Assembly (NCBI GenBank): GCA_021299185.1
Contig: JAJTHZ010000092.1
Coordinates: forward strand, 1 to 59,344
Source: Lysobacteraceae bacterium
GTDB taxonomy: Bacteria; Pseudomonadota; Gammaproteobacteria; Xanthomonadales; Ahniellaceae
Length of the DNA: 59,344 nucleotides
Reading direction: 5' to 3'
In this document: positions 22,549 through 32,302 of the stretch, in pieces
Layout of the letters: every line of letters starts with the position of its first letter
How positions within the stretch are numbered: position 1 is the stretch's first letter
Notes under the pieces: generated by a model
Seen by the model: only the letters and a program-made list of their open reading frames with translations
Database searches by the model: none
What the model was told of the DNA's origin: nothing
Made by a program: the position numbers and the translations under genes

Positions 22549-24060
22549 TCAGCTGCACGCCCCCGCGGCGGGCCGCGTCAAGCGAACCAGACGCATCGTG
22601 CCGCTGCCCCATCCGGGCAACGTCGAGTTCCACTCGAGACGGCCGTTGTTGCAGTCGTCGAAGGTCAGCGTGACCCGGCCCCAAGGCGTTCGCGTGACCT
22701 CCGAGGGGTTGAAGTTCGGCTGGAAGCGCGCGCCGCCGGTGATCAGTGCGTCGATCTCGGCACGATTGCCGCTCCAGGCGCCAGCGCCTGCGATCCAGGC
22801 CTGGCCGCCGGACGGCGCGTAGGTGTACCAGCCGATCGAAAGCAGGTTTCCCGCGATGGCTTCGATGATGAGGCCCTGGCCGTCGCGCTCGGGGTCGTAC
22901 CAGGTGCCGGTGATGCCGGGGCCGATCACGAAGGTCGACTGCGGCGGGCCGTCGCTGATGCGGAACACGCGCTCGCTGTCGGTCAGGTACATCTCGCCCT
23001 GTTCGTCGACGCCGAACGAGGCGATCGACAGCGTCGTGTCCAGCAACTGCCGCGTGGCCACCGCGCCGCCCGCGCGGGTGAGCGCGAACACGCGACCCGA
23101 GCAGTAGTCGGCATACAGGTACACCCCGACCAGCCGCGGGTAACGCGCGCCGCGGTAGACGTGGCCGCCGGTGATCGAGCAGTTGCCGCCCGTGTGGTCG
23201 TAGGTCGCGTCCGGCGGCGTCGGGTTCGCGACCGCCGCGCACTCGGACGCCGACGCCGCGCAACGATTGCCCTCGAAGGCGCGCCAGCCGTAGTTGCGCC
23301 CCGCGGCGCCGGCCGGCTGGATGTTGATCTCCTCGATCAGTTGCTGGCCGACGTCGGCGATGTACAGCTCGCCGGTGGCCGGGTCGAAACTGGTGCGCCA
23401 CGGGTTGCGCAGGCCCCAGGCCCAGATCTCGGGGCGGCCCTGCGCCGGGTCGGTGAACGGATTGCCGGCCGGGATGGCGTACGGCGTGGTGCCGGACTCG
23501 GTGTCGATGCGCAGGATCTTGCCCAACAGGACCTGGCGGTTCTGCGCGAAATTCTGCGGGTCGTTGGCCGAGCCACCGTCGCCGGTCGACAGGTAGAGCA
23601 TGCCGTCCGGACCGAACAGCAGCTTGCCGCCGTTGTGGTTGCTGAAGGGCTGCGCGAAGGAAAGGATCGATTCGCGGCTCGCGGGGTCGCCGCGGCCGGC
23701 GGCGTCGAGGCGGTAGCGGTCCAGCTGGCTGCGCCCCGTGCGGTCGGTGTAGTAGACGTAGAACCACCGCTTCTGCGCGAAACCCGGCGGGAACACCGCC
23801 GACAGCAGGCCCTGTTCGTTGCCGTCGGAGCCCACGCGATCGACGATGTCGAGGAACGGCTGCGGATCGAGCGTGCCGTTTCGCAGCACCTGGATGCGGC
23901 CGATCTGCTGCACCAGGAACAGGCGGTTGCTGCCGTCGCCGGCGTTGACGATGTCGACCGTGCCGAGCACTTCGGGTCCGGTCGGCGTCAGCCGCAGGTC
24001 GATGTCCTGCGCCGGCAGCAGCCCGGCGTACAGCATGAGTGCGGCGAGCATCCAGCGCAT
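22549..24060 (-). CDS. Secreted PQQ-dependent sugar dehydrogenase-like beta-propeller with C-terminal domain
   Basis: A 503-residue exported protein. A short signal peptide (MRWMLAALMLYAGLLPAQ) leads into a glucose/sorbosone dehydrogenase (HHIP-like) six-blade propeller of about 350 residues with the typical EQGLLSAVFPP, SNHNGGKLLFGPDG, STGDGGSANDPQN, GLRNPWRTSFDP and YADYCSGRV segments. The last 115 residues form a separate domain (GTWYDPERDGQGLIIE, LLSIGWYTYAPSG) of a kind often found at the C-terminus of secreted Lysobacterales proteins. Such enzymes oxidise aldoses with PQQ in the periplasm; substrate and electron acceptor are unknown. Single gene, 72 bases from the ptsI stop, and the right edge of the accessory region. 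Confidence 0.82.
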   Translation of the reverse strand: MRWMLAALMLYAGLLPAQDIDLRLTPTGPEVLGTVDIVNAGDGSNRLFLVQQIGRIQVLRNGTLDPQPFLDIVDRVGSDGNEQGLLSAVFPPGFAQKRWFYVYYTDRTGRSQLDRYRLDAAGRGDPASRESILSFAQPFSNHNGGKLLFGPDGMLYLSTGDGGSANDPQNFAQNRQVLLGKILRIDTESGTTPYAIPAGNPFTDPAQGRPEIWAWGLRNPWRTSFDPATGELYIADVGQQLIEEINIQPAGAAGRNYGWRAFEGNRCAASASECAAVANPTPPDATYDHTGGNCSITGGHVYRGARYPRLVGVYLYADYCSGRVFALTRAGGAVATRQLLDTTLSIASFGVDEQGEMYLTDSERVFRISDGPPQSTFVIGPGITGTWYDPERDGQGLIIEAIAGNLLSIGWYTYAPSGGQAWIAGAGAWSGNRAEIDALITGGARFQPNFNPSEVTRTPWGRVTLTFDDCNNGRLEWNSTLPGWGSGTMRLVRLTRPAAGACS

Positions 24061-24132
24061 GGTGGTCGTCCCGCGGGGAGGGCGGAACGAAACTACGACG
24101 CCCGTCGTATCCCGTCAAGGCGCGCGGCGGGC

Positions 24133-25872
24133 TCAGCCTTCGGCCAGTCCACGCACCCGTTCCAGCACCTCGTCGCGGGACGCCGCCTCCAGCAGCCGCC
24201 GTCCGCGTGCGCGCAGCGCCTTGCGCGACAGGCCGAGCAGCCGCTCGCGCGCCTCGAGGATCGCGCCGGGGTGCATGCTGAACGCGTCCAGGCCCAGCGC
24301 CAGCAGCAGCGGCAGCAGGTCGGCGCTGCCGGCGAGTTCGCCGCATAGCGTCAGCGGCCGCCGCGCGCGGCGCGCGCTTTCGACGGTCAGCGCGATCAGG
24401 CGCAGCACGGCCGGATGCAGGGGGTCGTAGGTGGAGGCGACCGCGGCATTGTTGCGATCCGCGGCCAGCGTGTACTGCACGAGGTCGTTGCTGCCGAGCG
24501 CGAGGAAGTCGCAGGCGTGCGCGATCTCGCTCGCCACCACCACCGCGGCGGGAACCTCGATCATCGCGCCGAGCGGCACCTGCTCGGCCACCGCCAGGCC
24601 CTCGCGCTGCAACTGGCGGCGTGCGCCGGCCACCAGGTCCGAGACCTGCACGATCTCTTCCACCGCGGTGACCATCGGCACCAGGATGCGCACCGGCCCG
24701 TAGGCCGAGGCGCGCAGCATGGCGCGCAGTTGCACCATGAAGTGGCTGCGCCGCGCCAGCGACCAGCGCACGCCGCGCAGGCCGAGCGCGGGATTGGGCT
24801 CGGGCCCCACGCCGAGCGCACCGGCGCCCGGCTTGTCGGCGCCGAGGTCGAGCGTGCGCAGGGTCACGGGCTTGCCCGCCATCGCCATCACGGCGTCGCG
24901 GTAGGCCTTGAACTGCTCGTCCTCGCCGGGCGCCTCGCCCGGCTTGAGGTACAGGAACTCGGTGCGGAACAGGCCGATGCCGTCGGCGCCGACGCGGCGC
25001 GCGCGCGCGATCTGCTCCGTCTGCTCGGCGTTGGCGTGCAGGCCGATCGTGGCGCCGTCGCGGGTCCGGGTGGCCTGCGATTTCAGTTGCGCGCGGCGGC
25101 GTTCCTGGCGACTTGCGGCGCGCTGGTGCTCGCGCAGGCGGCGCAGGTCGATCGCGTCCGGCGACACCGTCACGCGGCCGGCATCGGCGTCGACCAGCAG
25201 GGTGTCGCCGTCGCGCACCGCGTCGAGCGCCGCGCCGCAGCCGATCACCATCGGCACGCGCAGCCCGCGGGCGAGGATCGCGCTGTGCGAGTACACGCTG
25301 CCCTGGGTCGCCACGATGGCGACCAGGCCGTGCTCGTGCCACCAGTCGAGGTCGGCCGGCGACAGCGATTCACACACCAGCACGGTGCCGGCGGCGCCCG
25401 CGTCGGGGCGCGGCATCGCCCCGCCGCCGCGGCGGAAGGCGGCGAACACGCGCGCCACGACCTGTTCGAGGTCCTCGCGACGGCTGCGCAGGTAGGGGTC
25501 GTCGATCGCGTCGAAGGCCGCCGCCAGCGCGGTGCGCTGCGCATCGAGCGCGGCACTCGCCCGCTGCAGCCCGGAGCGGATGCGGTCGGTGACGCCGTCG
25601 ATGAACTCGGGGTCGTCGAGGATCAGGGCGTGGGCCTCGATGAAGTCGCCGATCTCGCGCGTCAGGCTGCCGCGCAGGCGACGCCGCAGGGCGGCCAGCT
25701 CCTCGCGTGCGCTGTCCAGCGCGTGCAGGAAGCGCGCCACCTCGGCGTCCACCTCGTCCGGCGCCAGCGGTTCGCGGTCGACCTCGAAACGCGTCGGATA
25801 CAGCACGCGCGCGCGCCCGACCGCGATGCCGCGCGCGCCCCCCGCGCCCTCCAGCTGCACGCGCAGGTTCAT
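24133..25872 (-). CDS. ptsI: PTS enzyme I (phosphoenolpyruvate-protein phosphotransferase)
   Basis: A 579-residue enzyme I that autophosphorylates from PEP and passes the phosphate to HPr. The phospho-histidine motif is GSVYSHSAILARGLRVPMV (His196). The PEP-binding barrel follows, with LGADKPGAGALG, the GLRGVRWSL stretch and the catalytic cysteine in LTLCGELAGSADLLP. The length is normal for plain EI, with no GAF domain, so this is ptsI rather than ptsP. ATG 25872 overlaps the ptsH stop (ATGA). Last gene of rapZ-EIIA-ptsH-ptsI. With no sugar permease nearby, the system is likely regulatory. Confidence 0.94.
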   Translation of the reverse strand: MNLRVQLEGAGGARGIAVGRARVLYPTRFEVDREPLAPDEVDAEVARFLHALDSAREELAALRRRLRGSLTREIGDFIEAHALILDDPEFIDGVTDRIRSGLQRASAALDAQRTALAAAFDAIDDPYLRSRREDLEQVVARVFAAFRRGGGAMPRPDAGAAGTVLVCESLSPADLDWWHEHGLVAIVATQGSVYSHSAILARGLRVPMVIGCGAALDAVRDGDTLLVDADAGRVTVSPDAIDLRRLREHQRAASRQERRRAQLKSQATRTRDGATIGLHANAEQTEQIARARRVGADGIGLFRTEFLYLKPGEAPGEDEQFKAYRDAVMAMAGKPVTLRTLDLGADKPGAGALGVGPEPNPALGLRGVRWSLARRSHFMVQLRAMLRASAYGPVRILVPMVTAVEEIVQVSDLVAGARRQLQREGLAVAEQVPLGAMIEVPAAVVVASEIAHACDFLALGSNDLVQYTLAADRNNAAVASTYDPLHPAVLRLIALTVESARRARRPLTLCGELAGSADLLPLLLALGLDAFSMHPGAILEARERLLGLSRKALRARGRRLLEAASRDEVLERVRGLAEG

Positions 25873-26138
25873 TCGTCCTCCCCGAAGCGGGTGGCGAACA
25901 GGTGTTCGGCGGCGTCGGCGGCGGCCTGCGCGTCCGGGCCCTCGGCGCGCAGCGCGACCACGCTGCCCTTGGCGGCGGCGAGCATCATCAGGCCCATGAT
26001 GCTCTTGGCGTTGATCTCGCGCCCGCGCAGGGCGAGGAAGATGCGCGCATCGAACGGCGCCAGCGCCTGCACCAGTCTGGCCGAGGCCCGTGCGTGCAGG
26101 CCGAGTCGGTTGATGACGGTGAGCTGGCGTTCGACCAC
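25869..26138 (-). CDS. ptsH: Phosphocarrier protein HPr
   Basis: An 89-residue HPr that carries phosphate on His15 (NRLGLHARAS) from enzyme I to EIIA proteins. Residue 46 is a serine in EINAKSIMGLM, exactly the regulatory Ser46 site used by HPr kinase/phosphorylase. hprK is present at 50.8 kb, so dual His/Ser control is expected. It starts with GTG at 26138, 15 bases after the EIIA gene, and overlaps ptsI by four bases. Confidence 0.95.
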   Translation of the reverse strand: MVERQLTVINRLGLHARASARLVQALAPFDARIFLALRGREINAKSIMGLMMLAAAKGSVVALRAEGPDAQAAADAAEHLFATRFGEDE

Positions 26139-26153
26139 GGCGTGCGCGCGGCC

Positions 26154-26546
26154 TCAGGCGCTGTCGACGACCACGCCGGTGCGGCCGCCGGAGGCGGCGG
26201 TCGCGGCGAGGTCGTCGAGCGCCTGCTCGGGGTAGTTCAGCACGCGCAGCAGCATCGGCAGGTTCAGCCCGGAGACGCGCCGCGTGCGCGTGCCCTGGCG
26301 GCCGATGTCGGCGGCGACGTTGCTGGGCGTCGAGCCGTACAGGTCGACCAGCAGCAGCACGCCGTCGCCGGCATCGAGCTCGCGCATCGCGCGCGCCGCG
26401 CGGTGCGCATAGGCCGCCGGATCGTCGCCGTTGGCGAACTCCACGGCCTCGACGCGCAGCGACAGCGCGCCGACCACGCCCCGCGCGGCGCCGACGAGCG
26501 CGCTGCCGAGGCCGGCGTGGGAGAGGAGGAGGATGCCGACGCTCAT
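26154..26546 (-). CDS. PTS EIIA component, mannose family (regulatory)
   Basis: A 130-residue EIIA-Man domain protein. The phospho-acceptor is His10 in SVGILLLSHAGLG, followed by the family LLLVDLYGSTPSNVA loop and SGLNLPMLLRVLNY. In proteobacteria that lack the mannose permease, this stand-alone EIIA is part of the rapZ-ptsH-ptsI operon and has a signalling role, with phosphorylation reporting PEP and nitrogen status. It overlaps the rapZ stop by four bases. No EIIB, EIIC or EIID gene is in the window. Confidence 0.9.
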   Translation of the reverse strand: MSVGILLLSHAGLGSALVGAARGVVGALSLRVEAVEFANGDDPAAYAHRAARAMRELDAGDGVLLLVDLYGSTPSNVAADIGRQGTRTRRVSGLNLPMLLRVLNYPEQALDDLAATAASGGRTGVVVDSA

Positions 26547-27457
26547 TCGAGTTCCCGATGGAATGCGATGACGGTGCCGTGCGCGTCGCGGAACGCTTCC
26601 GCGAGGCGCTCGACCAGGTACACGGAGCGGTGCCGCCCGCCGGTGCAGCCGATGCAGGTGGTGACGTAGGAGCGCTGCTCGGCCTCGAAACGCGGCAGCC
26701 AGCGCGCGAGCATCTCCCGCACGTCCTGGAAGTAGCGCTCCACGTCCGGCTGCCCCTGGAAATACTCGCGGATCGCCGCGTCGCGGCCGGACAGCGGGCG
26801 CAGCCTCGGGTCCCAGTGCGGGTTCGGCAGGCAGCGCGCGTCGAACACGAAGTCGGCGTCGGGCGGCACCCCGCGCTTGTAGGCGAAGGACTCGAACATC
26901 AGGGTGGTGCCGGTGGCCGCTGCGCCGAATTCGGCGGCGACCAGCCGGCGCAACTGATGCACGTTGAGGTCGGACGAATCGACCACGCGATCGGCGATCG
27001 CGACCAGCGGGCGCAGAAGTCGGCGTTCGAGCGCGATCGCATCGGCCAGCGGCATGCTGTCGGAGGTCAGCGGATGCCGTCGGCGGGTGTCGGAGAAACG
27101 CTTGAACAGCACCTCGTCGCGGGTGTCGAGGAAGATCAGCCGGTAGTCGATGCCGCCGGCGGCGATGCGGGCGAGGATCTCGGGCAGCCGCATCAGGTCC
27201 TCGACCCGGTTGCGCACGTCGACCCCGACCGCCAGCCGCGGATAGCGCCCGGCCTGGTTGCCGGTGACCGACTCGACGAAGGCCGGCATCAGCGCGACCG
27301 GCAGGTTGTCGACGCAGTAGTAGGCGAGATCCTCCAGCGTGCGCAGGGCCACGGTCTTGCCGGAGCCGGACAGGCCGCTGACCACCACCAGCCGCGTGGC
27401 CGGCGGGCCGTCGTCCGCGCGCGAGGGGGGAGGTGGCGTGAAGCGCTCGGTACTCAT
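26543..27457 (-). CDS. rapZ: RNase adapter protein RapZ
   Basis: A 304-residue protein of the YvcJ/RapZ family. Walker A is GLSGSGKT (residues 28-35), followed by DNLPVALMPAFVE and GVDVRNR. The C-terminal domain carries CIGCTGGRHRSVYLVERLA, the UDP-GlcNAc/GlcN6P-sensing and RNA-binding half. In E. coli RapZ guides RNase E to GlmZ to control GlmS; here the sRNA partners are unknown. A longer upstream open frame exists, but MSTERFTPPP at 27457 is the first sensible start. In relatives rapZ follows hprK directly; here hprK is 23 kb away on the other strand. Confidence 0.94.
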   Translation of the reverse strand: MSTERFTPPPPSRADDGPPATRLVVVSGLSGSGKTVALRTLEDLAYYCVDNLPVALMPAFVESVTGNQAGRYPRLAVGVDVRNRVEDLMRLPEILARIAAGGIDYRLIFLDTRDEVLFKRFSDTRRRHPLTSDSMPLADAIALERRLLRPLVAIADRVVDSSDLNVHQLRRLVAAEFGAAATGTTLMFESFAYKRGVPPDADFVFDARCLPNPHWDPRLRPLSGRDAAIREYFQGQPDVERYFQDVREMLARWLPRFEAEQRSYVTTCIGCTGGRHRSVYLVERLAEAFRDAHGTVIAFHRELE

Positions 27458-27621
27458 GGGGTCCTGACGCGGTGGCTCGCTTGCCCGGTATAGCGCAAGG
27501 CCATCGCGGCGTCGATGGTCGGCGGGCGCTGCCGCATCGAGCCAGCCACGGTGGACCGTATCGGACTCCCGACCCATGCCATGGAGCGACCGCGGCCGGA
27601 TCGACGGCCGACTGCCGTCCC

Positions 27622-28329
27622 TCACCGCTCGCGCGACGGCAACCCCATCACGCGGCGCAGGAACGGCACCGTGATCCGCCGCTGCGCCGCGAGGCTCTCG
27701 CGGTCGACGCGGTCGAGCAGGTTGAGCAGCGCGCCGAGGTCGCGTGCGTGGCGCCGGAACAGGAAATCGAGCACCGTGTCGTCGACCTCGAAGCCGCGCG
27801 AGCGGGCGCGCTCGCGCAGCACGTCGCGGCGCGCCGCTTCGTCCAGCGGCTTGAGTACGAAACGCAGGCAGGCCGCCAGCCGCGAGGCGAGGTCGGGCAG
27901 CACCAGCGGCAACTGGCCGGGCGGCGCGCGGCCGGAGAACAGCATCGCGGTGCCCGCGGCGCGGCAGCGGTTGTAGGCGTCGAACAACGCGACCTCGGCG
28001 CCGCGGTGGCCGCCGATCGCGTGCACGTCGTCGATGCACACGAGGTCGGCGTCCTCGATGCCGGCCAGTGCGTCCTCGGCCTGGGTGGCGCCGAGCGCGG
28101 CCAGCGGCAGGTACAGCGCGCGCCGGCCGCCGGCCGCCTGGCAGGCGGCGATCAGCAGGTGCGTCTTGCCCGCGCCCTCCGGGCCCGACAGGAAGGCCCA
28201 GGGCGCGCCGACCTGCGTGGCGAGCCCGCGTACCGCGGCCAGCGCCGCGGCGTTGTCGCCCGGATGGAACGCATCGAGGCGCTGGTGCGCCGGAAAGCGC
28301 AATCCCAGCGGGAGTTGTGGCGTGCTCAC
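27622..28329 (-). CDS. hda: DnaA regulatory inactivator Hda
   Basis: A 235-residue AAA+ protein related to DnaA domain III. With the DNA-loaded sliding clamp it stimulates ATP hydrolysis by DnaA and prevents re-initiation. The N-terminus TPQLPLGLRFP contains the clamp-binding QLPLGL motif. The P-loop is degenerate, as usual for the family (SGPEGAGKTHLLIAACQ), Walker B is LVCIDDVHAIGG, and sensor and arginine-finger regions follow. It starts at GTG 28329, overlapping the upstream perM-like stop (GTGA). The order DUF2066 - CDP-alcohol transferase - perM - hda is a familiar gammaproteobacterial operon. Confidence 0.92.
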   Translation of the reverse strand: MSTPQLPLGLRFPAHQRLDAFHPGDNAAALAAVRGLATQVGAPWAFLSGPEGAGKTHLLIAACQAAGGRRALYLPLAALGATQAEDALAGIEDADLVCIDDVHAIGGHRGAEVALFDAYNRCRAAGTAMLFSGRAPPGQLPLVLPDLASRLAACLRFVLKPLDEAARRDVLRERARSRGFEVDDTVLDFLFRRHARDLGALLNLLDRVDRESLAAQRRITVPFLRRVMGLPSRER

Positions 28330-29465
28330 GGCGCCGGCGCGCCGGGCGTGCCACCCGCGGGCGGCGCCCCGGGGGGCGGTGCGTCGGGTGGCGCGGCCGC
28401 GGGATCGGCGGCCGCTGCACCGTACAGTTCGCTCGCGAGGTAGCGCCTGTGCGCATGGCGCAGCGCCACCATCAGCACCGCGGCGACCGGCAGCGCCAGC
28501 AGCACGCCGAGGAAGCCGAACAATTGGCCACCGGCGAGGATGGCGAAGATCACCGCCACCGGGTGCAGGCCCACGCGGTCGCCGACCAGCCACGGGGTGA
28601 GCACGAAGCCTTCCAGCATCTGGCCGACCACGAACACGAGCAGCACCAACCCCGGGTGCAGCCAGTCCTGGAACTGCACCGCGGCCGCGATCAGCGCCGC
28701 GCCGCCGCCGACGATGATGCCGAGGTAGGGCACGAAGGACACCACGCCGGCCAGCATCCCGATCAGCACCGCGAGATCGAGGCCGACCAGCATCAGGCCC
28801 GTGGTGTAGACCATGCCGAGCGCGATCATCACGCTCAACTGCCCGCGCAGGAACGCCGCAAGCACCTCGTCCGATTCGCGCGCGAAGGTGCTGACCGTGG
28901 GTTCCAGCGGTCGCGGCAGCAGGGCGCGCAGGCGCGAGAGCATGTCGTCCCAGTCGCGCAGGAAATAGAACGCCACCACCGGGATCAGGGCCAGGGTGCC
29001 GACGAAGCCGACGATCGCCAGGCCGGACTTCGACACCGAGGTCAGCACGGTGGCGGCCACGCCGCCGGCCTGTCGCCAGTGTTCGCGCAGGGCATCGATC
29101 AACTGCTGCGGGTTCAACTGGTCGAGCGAGTAGCCGGTGCGTTCGGCCACCCACGGCAGGACCACCGTGTTCACCCACGCCACCACCTGCGGCAGCTTGT
29201 CGATCAGGCGCGAGATCTGCGCCTCCAGCAGCGGCACCAGCACCAGCAGCACCAGCACCAGCCCGAGGGTCATCGCGCCGAACACCACCGACACCGCGGC
29301 GGTGCGCGACAGCCGCCGCCGCTCGAGCCGGTCGACCAGCGGGTCGCCCAGCCAGGCCAGCAACGCCGCGACCGCGAACGGCGTGAGCACCGGCGAGAGC
29401 CAGTAGAGCAGCCCACAGAGGACGGCGATCGCCGCCAGCAACTGCCATTTCTGGGTGTCGGTCAC
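28326..29465 (-). CDS. AI-2E family transporter / PerM-like permease
   Basis: A 379-residue inner-membrane protein of the PerM/AI-2E exporter family, with about seven helices. Visible segments are LSPVLTPFAVAALLAWLGDPLVD at the start, the amphipathic central part, then GVVSFVPYLGIIVGGGAALIAA, LTPWLVGDRVGLHPVAVIFAIL and GQLFGFLGVLLALPVAA, which are the conserved C-terminal helices. The last 35 residues are Pro/Ala/Gly-rich and unusual. The biochemical role of PerM next to hda is not established; sodium/proton exchange and quorum-signal export have been proposed for other members. It starts at GTG 29465, overlapping the preceding gene. Confidence 0.88.
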   Translation of the reverse strand: MTDTQKWQLLAAIAVLCGLLYWLSPVLTPFAVAALLAWLGDPLVDRLERRRLSRTAAVSVVFGAMTLGLVLVLLVLVPLLEAQISRLIDKLPQVVAWVNTVVLPWVAERTGYSLDQLNPQQLIDALREHWRQAGGVAATVLTSVSKSGLAIVGFVGTLALIPVVAFYFLRDWDDMLSRLRALLPRPLEPTVSTFARESDEVLAAFLRGQLSVMIALGMVYTTGLMLVGLDLAVLIGMLAGVVSFVPYLGIIVGGGAALIAAAVQFQDWLHPGLVLLVFVVGQMLEGFVLTPWLVGDRVGLHPVAVIFAILAGGQLFGFLGVLLALPVAAVLMVALRHAHRRYLASELYGAAAADPAAAPPDAPPPGAPPAGGTPGAPAP

Positions 29466-30028
29466 CGGGATTCCTCGCGCTGCCAGGCGCGGCGCGCCTT
29501 GGCGCCCCACGTGGTGACGTAGTGTAGTCCGCTGGCGGTGGTCAGCGCGGCGACCAGCAGGACCGCCCCGGCGTCCAGCCAGCCGGGCAGCGTGGTGCCC
29601 TCGAGGCCATCGACGAGCACCAGCAGCACCAGCCCGATCTGCACCGCGGTGGTGACCTTGGACAGTCCGCTGGGCGCGGCCTGCAGCGGCCCCACCAGCC
29701 GGTGGTAGGCGAACGCGCCGCCGACGATCACCGCGTCGCGCGCGACCACCAGCGCGACCAGCCACCACGGCAGTTCCTCGCCGATCCCGAGCGCGATGAA
29801 GCAGCCGAGCAGCATGAGCTTGTCGGCGATCGGGTCGAGCAGCCCGCCGAGCCGGCTCTGCCAGCCGAAGCGCTTGGCCAGCAGGCCGTCGACCGCATCC
29901 GACAGGCCGGCGACCGCGGCCAGCAGCAGCGCGGCGCCATGCCGGCCTTCGAGGATCAGCCAGGCCAGCGGCGGCGCCATCAGCATGCGCGCCAGGGTGA
30001 TCGCGTTGGGCAGCCAGGACAGGCGCAT
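29462..30028 (-). CDS. CDP-alcohol phosphatidyltransferase family protein (PgsA-like)
   Basis: A 188-residue membrane enzyme that joins a CDP-activated lipid to an alcohol. The catalytic signature DG-x2-A-R-x8-G-x3-D-x3-D is present as DGLLAKRFGWQSRLGGLLDP followed by IADK, with Lys in place of the usual Arg after Ala. The N-terminus LPNAITLARMLMAPP is typical of PgsA-like proteins. It could make phosphatidylglycerophosphate, but PgsA itself is usually elsewhere (near uvrC), and this perM-linked paralogue has no proven substrate. The stop overlaps the next GTG, and ATG 30028 lies 23 bases after the DUF2066 gene. Confidence 0.85.
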   Translation of the reverse strand: MRLSWLPNAITLARMLMAPPLAWLILEGRHGAALLLAAVAGLSDAVDGLLAKRFGWQSRLGGLLDPIADKLMLLGCFIALGIGEELPWWLVALVVARDAVIVGGAFAYHRLVGPLQAAPSGLSKVTTAVQIGLVLLVLVDGLEGTTLPGWLDAGAVLLVAALTTASGLHYVTTWGAKARRAWQREESR

Positions 30029-30051
30029 CGTGCGCTCCCGACGGCGGTGGC

Positions 30052-31128
30052 TCAGCGCACGAGTCGCAGCGCGATGCGGCGCTCGTCGGCCAGCGCGCCT
30101 TCGTCGAAGGCCAGCACGCCACCGATCGACAGCACCTGGCGCAGGCGCGCCGGTGTCACCGTCAGGGTCGCGGCGACCTCGAGGGTCGAGCCCTCGGCAC
30201 CGATCGGCGCGAACGACTGCACCACCGACAGGCCGCCGAGGTAGGCCATCACGCGGCCGTAGTCGTCGGCGCCGGCCACGCCGGCGATCGCGACCTCGTA
30301 GTCGGCCACCACGCGCTCGGCCGCCGCCAGCGCGAAGCGCTGCACCAGGCGGTCGGCCAGGCCATTGGCCGCCGCCGCCAGCGCCGTGCCGGCGTCGGGG
30401 AAGGTGGCCGACCAGTCGTCCGGGCGGCCGCCATCGGCCAGCGTGAATCGCGCGCCCCAGCCGGGGCCGCTGCGCGACAGCCGCACCACCAGCGCCACCG
30501 GCGTGCCGTAGCGCGACGCCGCCGCCAGCGCGGCGGACGAGGGGCCGCCCCACAGCGTGTCGGGGTCGAGCCGCGCCAGGTCCTCGGCATCCATCTGCGG
30601 CAGCGCGAGGTCGACCCCGCGCTCGCGCGCGGCGCCGGTCAGCGCGCCGAGCGCGGCAACCTGCGCCGCCGAAGCGATCCGCCGCGTGCTGCCGTCGTCG
30701 ATCACCAGCCAGACCAGGGTGCGCGGGCGTTCGCTCCACACGCTGCGCCCCAGCGAGGCGAGCGCCGCCTGCACGCCGGCGGGATCGAAGCGCGCCTGCA
30801 GGGAGGCGCGCAGCACCGGCGCGCCGTCGGCGCCCTGCCCGACGTCCTGCCGCCATCCGAAGGACTGCAGCAGGCGCGGGGCCTGCTCCAGCACGGCGGG
30901 CAGCCGCGGATCGGAGGCCAGCGTGGGATCGCCGGAGGCGCGCACCAGCGCCGACTGCAGCGCCGGCCCGAGCGCCCGCACGCGCTCGGCCTCGTCCTGC
31001 GAGGCCACCGGCGCGCTGCCGACGTAGAGGTCCACCGGCTGCGCCCCTGCCATCGAGGCACAGCAAAGCATGGCGCTCAGCAGCAGCAGCAGGACGGACG
31101 GGCGCGGCCGGGCGGAAGGGGTCGTCAT
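30052..31128 (-). CDS. DUF2066 domain-containing exported protein
   Basis: A 358-residue protein with a signal peptide ([22 protein letters not shown]). The remainder matches the DUF2066 pattern: [29 protein letters not shown] and repeated Ala-rich helices, ending in a domain with [18 protein letters not shown]. Genes of this family sit upstream of perM-hda and divergent from purM in many gammaproteobacteria, as here. Function unknown; the LCC cysteines near the cleavage site could mark a lipoprotein (AMLCC), but the box is poor. I chose ATG 31128; ten more codons are open upstream. Confidence 0.85.
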   Translation of the reverse strand: MTTPSARPRPSVLLLLLSAMLCCASMAGAQPVDLYVGSAPVASQDEAERVRALGPALQSALVRASGDPTLASDPRLPAVLEQAPRLLQSFGWRQDVGQGADGAPVLRASLQARFDPAGVQAALASLGRSVWSERPRTLVWLVIDDGSTRRIASAAQVAALGALTGAARERGVDLALPQMDAEDLARLDPDTLWGGPSSAALAAASRYGTPVALVVRLSRSGPGWGARFTLADGGRPDDWSATFPDAGTALAAAANGLADRLVQRFALAAAERVVADYEVAIAGVAGADDYGRVMAYLGGLSVVQSFAPIGAEGSTLEVAATLTVTPARLRQVLSIGGVLAFDEGALADERRIALRLVR

Positions 31129-31214
31129 GCGGCGGACTTGGCGGGACACTGCGGCCATGGTGCCCCGAACCGGCCCACGGCGTCCACGCGGGAAGCGGCG
31201 GACGGCGGCGCTGG

Positions 31215-31220
31215 TATCAT
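31215..31220 (+). promoter_or_regulatory. Putative -10 element (TATCAT) for purM
   Basis: TATCAT lies 33 bases before the purM GTG, in the 124-base divergent spacer with the DUF2066 gene. It matches the same hexamer before ubiH and the 12.2-kb methyltransferase gene. No clear -35 and no PurR-type palindrome were seen. Confidence 0.4.
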
Positions 31221-31252
31221 GCTCGGCTTCGCCTTCCGCCCGCAGGTTTCCC

Positions 31253-32301
<1,049 letters not shown>

Positions 32302-32302
<1 letters not shown>

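Noticed and set aside
22328-25342. A 1,004-codon minus-strand frame spanning the 2OG oxygenase, the sugar dehydrogenase and ptsI
   Set aside because: It crosses three recognisable genes in a different frame and is Arg/Pro-rich throughout.
24133-25872. Calling enzyme I PtsP (EI-Ntr)
   Set aside because: The protein has no N-terminal GAF domain and sits beside ptsH, so PtsI is the better name.
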